Assembly (NCBI GenBank): GCA_015680685.1
Contig: MNCI01001825.1
Coordinates: 1,291,273 to 1,355,272, forward strand
DNA length: 64,000 bases
DNA from: Gnetum montanum
Lineage: Eukaryota > Streptophyta > Gnetopsida > Gnetales > Gnetaceae
Reading direction: 5' to 3'
Shown here: positions 23,643 through 33,944 of the stretch, piece by piece
Layout of the letters: each line of letters begins with the position of its first letter
Position numbering within the stretch: position 1 is the first letter of the stretch
Notes under the pieces: generated by a model
Told to the model about the DNA's origin: nothing
Database searches by the model: none
The model's input: only the letters and a program-made list of their open reading frames with translations
Made by a program: the position numbers and the translations under genes

Positions 23643-23654
23643 AGCACAACGGCA

Positions 23655-23975
23655 ACAACAAACACCATCTGCTACGATGATAAACTGGAAATAGCACCAA
23701 GCAAGGTTCACAATGACAATAAACTAGTAGCATCAAGAAGCGCCCGCTACGGCGTAAAACTAGCTGCAACCATCCGCTAAGACGATAAACTAGCAGTCAC
23801 ACCAAGCACCGTCTGCTATGATGTAAAACTAGCACTGTTAGTCCACTATGACTATAAACTGGCATAACACGTCCGCTATGATGATAAACTAGCATGTACT
23901 GTCTGCTGGGATCTTAAGCCAGCACACTGGTCTGCTGGTACCTTAAACCAGCACACAGTCCACCAAGACCTTAAA
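23655..23975 (+). repeat. Element C 3' array of degenerate hairpin repeats
   Basis: About ten units of roughly 28-35 bp follow the pol stop, for example CCGCTAAGACGATAAACTAGCA, GTCCGCTATGATGATAAACTAGCA and GTCCACCAAGACCTTAAACTGGG. Unit form and place equal those in B and D. Confidence 0.78.
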
Positions 23976-24984
23976 CTGGGTTCGCGTTGCATCCCAACAT
24001 GCATCAACATTGAATGCACATCGAACAGGCGAGCGTGATGCCAATGCATGGGTGGGTCGTCGCATGCTCTAGAATGTAGTTCATGATGCAATGGGAATGC
24101 GGTCGGGAACATATGCAACGCCACCACCCTTGGCATCATGCTGATCCTCTGAAGATGTCATATGGCATCATGCTAGCCCTCCGAACCTACTGTGGCCATC
24201 GCCCATAGCCCTGATGGTGGTTCTTGGGCTAATTCCCGTAGCTGGAGTTCCAGTAGTATTGTGGCCTAGCCACAATATTATCTTCCCAATGCCTCGGCCT
24301 ACATGAAGTTTGGCTATTTGGTAGTTGATCCCATAGTCAAACTTAGCATGCATGTCTTAGGCGGGGATTCTAGTGCGTTTGCACCCACAACACCTCCTGG
24401 CACCTCGGAGGCTAGCTCCTCCATGCTAGTGCTACCAAGGCCACTGCTAGCCTTCCTTCTTTGGGCATCTCACACCAACGATGATGCCCAAAAGTTGCAA
24501 CAATGCCAGTAGCTAGCAAGACCTTTGTCCCTATGGGCATGTCTTGCCATAGCAGCGAATGCTACTGCATCATGAAGCGAGTGCCTCGACTAACATGGCT
24601 ACTTGAGAGTGCAAACTCCAGCACGTGCGTAACACAACTCGCTGCATGGAAGGTGTCTATAGGCAAGTCAAAACCCTTCATGGATGTAATGCAACTCATC
24701 CCGTGAAGGAAGCACCTCTCCTACAAGAGGTTGAAGAACAGCGCCAGTCAAAGATGAAAATGCAAAAGAGTCCCTCAGAGCACTCTGACGAGGGACTCTA
24801 CTAAACATCATCTTTTCTCTCTGCCTTAACCTCTGCAAAACCAATGCAACACTCTCAAGTGCAGCCAAGTGATGTCTCGACACTTACCAAGTGAAAACCT
24901 TGGCATTTCGTCTGCTGCGGTGTTTCATTTTCTTTTCCAACATCTATTGAGCCTATTCTCCAAATGCCGACAAAGAGGGGCCAA
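23976..24984 (+). other. Element C 3' untranslated region and purine tract
   Basis: About 1 kb without a conserved reading frame, similar to 2328-3290 of B on the other strand. It ends with the purine tract AAAGAGGGG (24972-24980), four bases before the 3' LTR. Confidence 0.7.
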
Positions 24985-26594
24985 TGAAACACCCTAAAAA
25001 ATACGGGGTCATTCTTGCTTCCCCAAACCCTTACAGTCCGTGCAGCACTACGACAGTTCATCGAGAGGAGATCATTCTGAGTTTAGGTCAACTAGTTTGG
25101 CAAATTCTCTACTTTGGGCATGAACAAGCTTCACGGGTCATCCTACCTATCCACCCAAGTAGTTTTCCTAGCTGACAGCCTACTCAGAAATGACACGCAG
25201 AGTTGGCAGCAACATCCTCGATGTGCAAAATAGTTCAGCAAGTTTTCTAAGTCACGAAGTCTCCTATGCTATGCTACACCTCATAGCATAGCAAGCTTCA
25301 AAAGATGATGGTAGAACAAAGTGCTACGCCACATAGCATAGCATGGCAACATCTTCAATACCACTTCCCTCCCCCAATTTTGAGTTCTATAATGATGTCC
25401 TTTTCCATCAGGAAGCAATGGACCATGTCTGCTGCTATGCTATGCTAAGCTACATGGCGCAGCAAGGTGTAGCAATCCTACGGGAAAGACAGAAGGCATC
25501 TCAAAGGGTAGAGTCAACTGAGTTCACAAAACTTGCATTGCAAGAGATATATTTTGTGAATCGGAAAAACTTTTGCAAATAAGACTAGTTGCTACACTAC
25601 GTAGCATAGCATAGCATAGCAAATATGTGACATATAGTAGAACATACAACAAAGTGCTACGCTACGCCAACCACGCTACGCTAGAGAGCACAGTGAAGCA
25701 TGCGGGTGGTTGTACGACATCAATGCACTTCACCTAATTGGACCATTGGCACACATCTCCCAACGTCGATGACATAATTATGGCATAGCAGACGCACAGT
25801 TGCGTCATGATAGACTCATAGCACAATGGTCCTGTAGGTTCAATGGTCATAAGCAGCACGTGTAGCACTAGCAAGTAAAAGTGGGCCCAAGGTATGTGGC
25901 GTCAAACCGCTCTTTCACATACCCATGGTCCTATAAATACCCCAACAAGTGGTATTTACCTCCTCTCCAAGAACCCGAATGACTTGGCAACAAAAGGACT
26001 CAAAAAAATAATAGCAAGTTCGAATTCTGAAATTATAGCATTCATAGCTCTCTTCTCGATACACTGTAATATCAAGCATTATAAGCTTTCTATTTGAGAC
26101 TACAAACAGTTAGCATTTTGTTATACTCCTCTTCTACCACCTTAGTAGAAGTCATACATGGTTAGCACCTAATTCTTCGCCCAAGCGCATAACCTATTTT
26201 GCTCATCTCGGTCACTCTCAGGATCTCTGCATCCCGCCACACTGTGTAACTGACCATATCCACTTGGACAGGGCAAACTTGTAGCTTCAGAGCGGTGCAT
26301 TTTTCTAACTGTGCTTTGCTTTGTTTCCTACTTATTGTCATGTTTTTGGGCATTATTTTCCCTGCTTTATTTACCTTCAAGCATTACTTTGCATTTTCAT
26401 TTATGTTTCCAAATATACATTGCAAAAGGCTATATAATTGTCGACGTAAGTCCCTGTTTGATCGACCAAACCATTCAGGGTGCCCCATACCCGCACACAC
26501 ACCCAGCACGGCCCTCCCATAGGTACGGCGTCGAAACTATCATGCTCGTCAACCCCTCGGTGTTTTCTAGCCGCCGACATTTTTGGTCGCTATA
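24985..26594 (+). repeat. Element C 3' LTR
   Basis: 1610 bp, aligned with 8187-9807. It starts TGAAACACC and ends TCGCTATA where the 5' copy has TCGCTACA, one transition in the terminal dinucleotide. TATAAATA is kept at 25932-25939. The hairpin-rich U3 is shorter in places (for example near 25320-25345). Confidence 0.92.
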
Positions 26595-26599
26595 GCTAC
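26595..26599. repeat. Target-site duplication of element C, right copy (GCTAC)
   Basis: Matches 8182-8186. The DNA that follows is intron 1 of the antisense gene of B and aligns with intron 1 of C in reverse (18830-19030). Confidence 0.9.
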
Positions 26600-27011
26600 C
26601 TATGTTTTCTGGGGTCGCGTCATCTTAGCCTTTGCATCGTCATCACCACTATTTTGGTCATGGCAGATGCATAAACGTTACATCATGGTTGCATGCAAGG
26701 CTGCTGAAACTGCCACCACCATGGTTGTTATAACCATGGGGGGTAGGGCTATCTAAGCCTCTTGTCCCTAGCATGCCATAACGTGAAACCCTTAGGAGGG
26801 CTAGGCCATGTGTGATGTGCAACGCGACACATTTTTTTTTGTTAGAGCATGTTGTCAATTATTTTTTTGCCATGCTAGGTTATTTGCATCTTCTTGCTAC
26901 ACTAGGTACGAGTAGAGAGTTATGCTACACTATCTGTTGCTAGATGTTGCTACGTTGCATGTGTATTATCTTTAAGAATGACGTTAGTCATTCGCTGATT
27001 GTGTCACGTAG

Positions 27012-27462
27012 GGCAGGGCGGAGATCTAGGTTGATCATTCTAGAAGTTAGAGGGCTTCTGTGCCATGTAAGCAGACCTATGGAAAATGCCCCTCCTCTTC
27101 AAATATGTATGGGAGATTAAGGGGTCTAGTTCAGACAAGGGGCACAGGACTTCTTGGAATTCCTCCTTGATCATTTTAGTGTGATTGTTTGATCCTCCCT
27201 AGAGGAGGTGGAGGCATTCGACATAATAGAAGCCATGTTGCCTGGGGCAAGCCATGGCATTCTAAGGTTTTTTTACCGATGGAGCAGTTATGAGTAGGCA
27301 GGGAGAGGGACCCAACCAACACTTATCGAGGTTGAGGCGTTTAGCCTGGATCTAGGACATGCCCGAATATAGCTGCTATCACCAGTACAACACTTTATTC
27401 CTTGCACGTTTCATGACAACATGCTTTTAGAACCCACAAGGGATCATCTATTATGCTGGCAG
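27012..27462 (+). pseudogene. Antisense gene of element B, exon 2 (HAD-like domain)
   Basis: Plus-strand exon of 451 nt following the acceptor CACGTAG and ending at CAG|GTGAGT. It aligns with exon 2 of C and D (450 nt each). LIILEVRGLLCHVSRP is the decayed motif I (the nucleophile Asp is Glu here). FRQGAQDFLEFLLDHFSVIV and EAMLPGASHGILRFF follow. Three or more in-frame stops are present. The exon tail ends LLEPTRDHLLCWQ, like D. Confidence 0.72.
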
Positions 27463-27545
27463 GTGAGTTTTGCAGCCTTGCCCTATTATTTTGTGCAACG
27501 CTGGCCACATTGACCAAGTGCTAATGCTGATGTGTTTTTCACTAG

Positions 27546-27705
27546 GTTTTCTATTGATGACGATGAAGTTCACGACCGATCAGGTCAGCTAGCAACAACA
27601 TGGCTAGCCTTACAGGAGTTCTCTTCTGCCAAGAACCTGTAGGTAGGGTTGATCAGCCAGTGTAGGGGGGGAGGGATGGAAAATCCTACCTACCCTAGCA
27701 CATTT
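27546..27705 (+). pseudogene. Antisense gene of element B, exon 3, first part
   Basis: Begins after the acceptor TTTTTCACTAG. FSIDDDEVHD, LALQEFSSAKNL and LISQC align with exon 3 of C. Element D then interrupts it. The frame resumes after the second CATTT at 45336. Confidence 0.7.
27701..27705. repeat. Target-site duplication of element D, left copy (CATTT)
   Basis: CATTT precedes the TG of the D LTR at 27706 and recurs at 45331-45335. Confidence 0.9.
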
Positions 27706-29316
27706 TGAAACACCGTGGAAATTGTGAATTGGCCTCAGGTGAAGATTCACGATTCAGGCAAAATTTCGTGACAGAATTTCGGAAGGTAGAACAAGGGAAA
27801 GCAAGGCAAAACGGCACCCGGCATTAAGTCTCCAAGTTCCTTATAGATTTCAATTTTACTGTGTTTTCTGTCTTTACGCTACATTACACAACATAGCGTA
27901 ATGATGCTTAGCGTAATGTTTCTTAACATAGTCTGACATCAGAGGGTAACTTACTTCAACAGATTTGGTGAGGTTTAAGGCCTAAGCAACGTAATATGTG
28001 ACTTCTCGCATATCCTACTAAGTCTTTTGTCCAGGGTTAGATTTACGCTCTGTTACGCAAAGCAACGTAATGAGCTTCAAAAATGTCAAAGGGAAAGTCC
28101 AAGGGAAGCGTGACAGATTGACCCCTTTCTTTTTGCAGATTGATCGCCTTACACTCGTTACGCTACACAGCGTACGTCAGCATAATTTATCACCAAGTTG
28201 ATCATTTTTTACGCTTCACTACGCTTTGCTGCGTAAATGAGCGTAAAATAGCTTGACCCACATTTCTATGCTTTGTTACGCTCGGCCATGTGACGCAGCG
28301 TAAACAAGTGTAATACAGCATAAAGCCAGCAAAATAAGTTATGCATTTGCTATCCATACACACAATACGTTGATAAGCGTATTACGCGTAATCATGAAGC
28401 AGCCTCAGTAGAAGTGTCGACAGTGTACGTTGCAATGTGACGTGACATAGCCAGTTCGTCAAGTCAACGGTATCCGGAATGTTCAAGACACGTGTCATCA
28501 AGGCTGTGCCTTTTCTGCATATTATAAATACGTCAATTGGTAAAGAGAAAAAAAGGAATGGGGGAGGACTTTTTGGACTTCTTGAATAGAGAGCAGTGGC
28601 GAGCATCTTCAACTTTTGGCTATTATCATCCTTGAGTAGAAACAAGAGATATTTTTTTGAGCATTTCGGCAGCAGGAGCGATCATACCCTTTGGCGAAAA
28701 TACAGTTCTCCCATCGGTGATCCTTGGCAGTTTTGAGCAGAGACTATCTAAAGCAAAGAAGATAGATCAGAGATCGAGAGATCATCTAGTGCAGTTGGCA
28801 AGATCTATTGATCATACACAGTTGGTTGATAGACATCCGAGCTTGACCTTCCTTACACTCCATCTTTGGCTTATAAGGTAGACCAAGCTCCATTCTGCAC
28901 TCCTTGTTAAACTATTTTTTTTTCTTATTATTTTGTGTATGTTTCACACAAGATAATTAGAATCTTCTCATTGTAATTTTGTATACAAGATACTTGTTCC
29001 TTTGGGTTAAAGTACAGATCTGAAATCACGCATTTCTCTTAGATCTGATTCCCTTTGTCGCGTTAACGTTGTCATTATTGTAATTTATCCACATCGTTTT
29101 CCTCTACTTTTGCGATCTATCGAATCAAATCGCTCAACAAAACACCTATAATTTTCATCGATTTACTGATTTAGTAAGTCCCTGTCTGATCGACAAGACC
29201 ATTCAGGGCACTGCGGATTTGTTTTCTCTAGCACAGCCCTTGCACGGATCCGTGGTTAAGACTGTGTACACAGATTTTGTTTGGTATTCCAGCTACCGAC
29301 ATTTTTCATCGTTACA
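27706..29316 (+). repeat. Element D 5' LTR
   Basis: 1611 bp, TGAAACACC...TCGTTACA. U3 contains repeated inverted words of the type TTACGCT / AGCGTAA (27870-27930, 28040-28080, 28145-28225, 28265-28320). A TATAAATA box lies at 28523-28530. It is matched along its length by 43725-45330. Confidence 0.92.
28523..28530 (+). promoter_or_regulatory. TATA box of the element D 5' LTR
   Basis: TATAAATA in the context ATTATAAATACGTC, kept at 44542-44549 in the 3' LTR. It lies just after the hairpin-rich U3, as in C. Confidence 0.75.
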
Positions 29317-29322
29317 GTTTTT

Positions 29323-29341
29323 TGGTGCTAGAAGGAGGGCC
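29323..29341 (+). other. Element D primer-binding site (tRNA-Asn type)
   Basis: TGGTGCTAGAAGGAGGGCC, six bases after the LTR. It differs from the C site at one base near the CCA end and fits the 3' end of plant tRNA-Asn(GUU), recalled from memory. Confidence 0.65.
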
Positions 29342-29565
29342 TAGGCTCCCATTCATATTTTTATGGGTAGCCCTGTAAGCTATCTATACCCGCATTGCCA
29401 AAACGTAAACGTAATACCTCTAGGGGAGTTTAGAAAATCGTGCGGTATAGATCGGTCACAGTAACGATTCCTTTGGAATCCTACAAGGTAGAAAGCCTAA
29501 TCACGATCTTGCTTGTCCATCACCTTTTAGATCTAGTCATTTATTGCCATTAATCTACTTGACCA
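29342..29565 (+). other. Element D leader
   Basis: A short leader with a single copy of the unit GTATAGATCGGTCACAGTAACG...AAAGCC that is repeated five times in C. No other feature is seen. Confidence 0.55.
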
Positions 29566-32500
29566 ATGGATTCTTCATACACAACCACAGCCACAATGAT
29601 CACAACTGACTCGGGTGCCACATCTATGAATCCCATCACTGCCACTAGACCAGCTTTCGATGTTATAGGACCTCAGGGACCGTCGCGTCGGTTGTTGAGA
29701 TTGTAGGGCAAAGATCCTGTATTTACGATTGTGACCCTTGAGGAATATAACTTCATCTGTGTCAAGATCTAGGCAAAGCTTGCCCTTAGCTGAGCCGAAA
29801 TCGAGGCGAAACGAAATTTCGAGATGATCCACCGAGGGGGTCAGGATTTTACCCCTACTACCTACGACATCATTTCTCTGATAGAACATTACCATGAAAT
29901 CATAACACAATTGGTCATGGCTAAGAGTCAGGCTACCTGGGCTATGCAAGAACCCCAGAATGGGGAGGAAGAAGATGACGAATTTGCAGCCCAGTCTGAA
30001 CATTCGTACCATACTCTGAGCCCCCATACCTACATAAATTCCTTATTCCCTCTCAACGGAGAAGCTACCCCTCTTAATCCTGTCATGACCACACAAACTC
30101 ACATTCCTGTCATTCCGCAAGCCACTATGAAGTTGCCAGGGCTGCAAGTGAAAATACCCCAAAATAACATGGAGGTGGTTTCATCGCCGCAAGTAATCAG
30201 CATTCCGTCAGTGGTCCCTGTATCCATCGTGCCTCATTTCATCCCTTAGATCCAACCCCAAGCCATGTTTACAACTCGCCCATTGCAAAATCTAGCACAA
30301 ACTCTGTCGCTGCCGCCCCCTTCCAACCCAACAGATCACAACTATCGTTCAACCACAGACATCCATCCAATAGCCCACCGGGAGTCAGTGGATCATCCCC
30401 ATGGCACAACATAACTAGTCTGTAGTATATGGTGTGCAACACTTAGCTGCACCCACAACGCATGTTCCGCAGATGGTCCCACAATATCCCTATCCCTATC
30501 CCGTGCAACCGGCAGCGGCTAATCTCTCTATTCAACCCAGTGGATGGTGGTCTTCGTAGGCAGCTTCGTCCGCGGGGATCTCCGCTGCACCACCTACCAG
30601 TCAAGCCATTCCTCCATTTCCACTCCCTGGCACCGCTCTTCCAGTTCAACCCCCTGCTCCCCTTGCTCAAGCATCTTTATCAACAGGCTTAGATCAAGCA
30701 TTCTTACTTATTCAAACCCTCATCGAGGAGGTTAGACGCCTTAAGGCCGCTGGCTCAGACACTATATAGATTATGGATTTCTATCAAGATGATCCTATTA
30801 GTCTAGCACTCCCCATGCTATCATTGTCCCCTAGGATGTCCTTACCCCATTTCACTAAATATAATGGGGAGGGAGATCCCAACGCTCACCTGGTCACCTT
30901 CAGATCTGAATCTTTGTTGTTACAGCAGTGGCCTCACACAATCATCTGTGTCTTTGCGATGTCTCTGGTAGGGAAAGCTTTGGATTGGTATCAAGCCCTC
31001 CCTCGCTCTTCCAACCTTGGAAGAGCTTCTGACACAGTTCATGACTCGCTTTAAATACAACCTAAAGCCGAAGGTCAAGTTAGATCAACTCATGGGAGTG
31101 AAATAGGACCCGCTCGAACCAGTCCAAAAGTTCATACAGCGATGGAGTGCTACTTTGAACGAAATTCATGAGCCAATCGCGGAGGCCCATTTGCTGGCCA
31201 TATTCAAAGGAGCAGTTAATGATTTTATCAAATCTAAGCTGTATTATCCTTTCCCTAGCTCCTTACATCTGGGCTTCGCCCAGACTAAAAGCATCCAAGA
31301 TGCTATGAAGGCTAGCAAAGACCAGGCGTATGTCGCCTACAAAAATGCTAACAATAAAGGCAAGGATAAAGGTAAAATAACAACAACGACGGTAGCTGCA
31401 TTGTCTGAGGGCGCTAAGAACAAAAATAAGAAGGCACCTACAGCATCACCCGAGACCATGGCCAGTGCGAGCAGCACCAGCCAAGACACATATGCCACTG
31501 ACAAGCCCCCCCAGCCAGAACCAAACTTTGAGCGTAAAGATCGCTCAAAGTATGCAGCCCTTCCTATAAAACATTTGGAACTGTTGAAGAAACTATTAGG
31601 GGTAGGATACATTCAGACTAAGAAGATATCCGAACAAGCTCTGAAGCATCACAGGCGTCATTGTGAGCTAATGAAGAATCCTTCTTTAGCCCTACCTGAC
31701 GAACCACTAGTTCCGAGGTCTTTCAGGCTGGACCGTTTCTGTGACTACCACCAGTTGTGTGGTCACAAAATAGATTACTACTGGGCATTGAAAGATGACA
31801 TTCAACGCATGATCGATGATGGTCATTTGAAACTAGACGGTAGTAGTCCAACGTATCTAGAAAACTAGGTGTTGCACGTGTACCAGGATCCGTTAAATGT
31901 AAATAATGCACCCTACACGATCAACGTGGTAAGTACAGACAGTGAGAGGAAAGTACCACCCAAACAACCTTTTTTTTTGTGTGTACCTACCAACTCACCA
32001 AGGGCGGTAAGGTTTTCACTAGTAGCTAGTGGTGCCTCAAGGCCACCCTTCATCATTCGGGCGCCTTCTCCAGATTCAACTCAGCCTCCCAGTAACAGTA
32101 AAGCCACGGCTATGTCCGCGCCCACACCTAAGGCACCTTTCATTCTTAGGGTGTCAAAATCATTGACTGCCCCTTTTACGCAGGGGTAAGCCTCTAACAC
32201 AAATCACCAACCATCACCTAATAAACAAAAGGAAGGGGAGGCATCTAGTAATGCCGTAAAAAATCACCTTACGCTAGGCTTCACTAGGCCCAGGCCTTTG
32301 GCCTCTGTACCTTCGTCTGTGCCTCCTGGGAAGGACAAGGGTATAGAAACATAGCCACCCACCCTTGGCAAGAAAAAGAGCAACCCTCTGACCGACGCTG
32401 TTCCACCCCGAGAGATCCGTCTCTTGGGGCGAATGGAAGAAGACAGGGGGGACAAACAAGCTAGTAAAGAATGGGATCTGCTTGACGTGTTTACGCAGGT

Positions 32501-33353
32501 CAAACAGGCTCTAAAATAAAAAAATACAACGCTGAGCCTCTATGACCTGCTCATGACATCTCAAAAACACCGTGAGGCTATGGTCCACATGCTAACATCC
32601 ATACCTGTGGAGGAAAGCTTACCAGCGGCGGAGGAAGCGATACACGCTGTCATGTTTCCCTCCGATGCTGAGCGACCTAAACCTACCTCATTGACCTTTC
32701 ATGACGAATCCATCAAAGATGATCTTAAGAAAGGTCAAGTGACAACTGAACCCATGTTTATCACCATCAGGGTCGGTCAATACCGGATCCGTAGGGTGCA
32801 CATGAATGACAGCGCAGCTACAAATGTCATCCCTTATCCCATCGTGTATAGGTTGGGTCTGGTCGACCAGATCAGTCCCTCAATGACAACGTGCGTAAAG
32901 TTGTTCAATGGAGCATGGGTTCAGGTCAAGGGAATGGGGCGCATTGAATTTGTGGTAGGGGATCAATTCCCAACGGATGCTACATTCCTTGTCGTCAAGG
33001 AGATGCCCGAGTTCAACTTAATTCTAGGGAGGTCCTGGCTAGCCCAACTGAGGGCGGTTTCGTCACCAATCCATCAGGAGATACATCTCCCTTACGCAAG
33101 GGGAGAGGTTGTAATATGCGGTGACGAAATCACCCCCAGGACTATCAACAATATCGAGGAAGAACGGGGTTCGGAGATAGAAACATCGGATGATCAGACC
33201 CATCCCTGAATCCCTGAACAAACCAAAACGAACGATGATAGTCTAGCTTGAACCAACCTGCCATTTTAGGATGGTGGTGTGAAAGAGTCAGACTGCAAAC
33301 CTCCCCATCCTTACACACCACTGAGTGTAAAGGCCATCAAGAAACAATTATGA
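29566..33353 (+). pseudogene. gag: Element D gag-protease (two frameshifts, several stops)
   Basis: Starts at the ATG at 29566 (MDSSYTTTAT) and ends at a stop at 33351-33353 after a conserved KKQL. Start coordinates of the fragments show one frameshift between 30249 and 30773 and another near 31015. From 31155 to the end there is a single frame of 733 codons with stops. Gag core: YQDDPISLALP, FTKYNGEGDPNAHL, KALDWYQALP. Zinc knuckle FCDYHQLCGHKIDYY, in which the last Cys is Tyr. Protease: VHMNDSAATNVIPY at the active site (Asp-Ser-Ala where the family normally has Asp-Gly/Ser-Gly-like residues) and LILGRSWLAQ. Confidence 0.86.
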
Positions 33354-33594
33354 ATTAGTAATTAATCTGAATGGCATTTACGCGCATTTTTACGTCTTTA
33401 CTAATTTTTCCTTTTACGCTTAGCAGTTTGCATTGTCAATCTTCTTTTATATATTCATACATATTTACACTTACTATTCATTATGCCATTCACATTCCTT
33501 TATATATGCTATTTACGCTCATTGATCATTTTAGTTCAATTACGCAGAAATATATGGTATTATCAATTATGCTTCCAGACTTACGCAGAGAGCC
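33354..33594. other. Element D spacer rich in TTACGC words
   Basis: An AT-rich stretch with repeated TTTACGC or TTACGC words (near 33378, 33414, 33514, 33540, 33581). The same word dominates the hairpins of the D LTR. No gene is seen. Confidence 0.45.
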
Positions 33595-33755
33595 CGCAAC
33601 AGCCTTAAACTAGCCAGGGCCCGCAACGGCCTTAAACTAGCCATGGCCCGCAATGACCTTAAACTAGTTGTGGCCCGCAATGGCCTTAAACTAGTTCATT
33701 GGTATCTTACGCAAATGTTACACGATGGCCCGCGATGGCCTTAAACTAGCAATTC
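33595..33755 (+). repeat. Element D spacer repeats after protease
   Basis: Five copies of CCCGCAACGGCCTTAAACTAG at about 27-bp spacing, the last one separated by a longer gap. They occupy the same position as the spacer repeats of C and B. Confidence 0.8.
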
Positions 33756-33944
33756 TATTTCACAACAATGTAACTTATTCAAAACCTTTAACAACTACAC
33801 TTACGCATTGCAAATCAAGAGATAAAACCAAAAAAATAAAATAAATAACATTTAAAACCATACAGAAGATCTTAATGCCAGTCTTTTCAACATTCATATA
33901 ACTATTGTTCAATTCCAGTGAAAAAAATCCTGCGTAAGTTACAG

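Larger units (their letters stand above)
8187..26594 (+). mobile_element. Element C: Tat-lineage Ty3/gypsy, plus strand, complete but decayed
   Basis: An 18.4-kb element inserted in intron 1 of the antisense gene of B. It has LTRs 8187-9807 and 24985-26594, a GCTAC duplication, a tRNA-Asn-type primer-binding site, a purine tract, gag-pro in one frame (10643-14464) and pol in one frame (about 20160-23642). Between them is a spliced gene on the opposite strand (19268-14885). LTRs, leader repeats, 3' array and proteins match B closely, so B and C are members of one family and C inserted in the opposite orientation. In-frame stop codons make it non-autonomous today. Confidence 0.94.

Noticed and set aside
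33371-33613. Hydrophobic ORF after D gag-pro
   Set aside because: AT-rich spacer with TTTACGC words. There is no counterpart in B or C and no domain.
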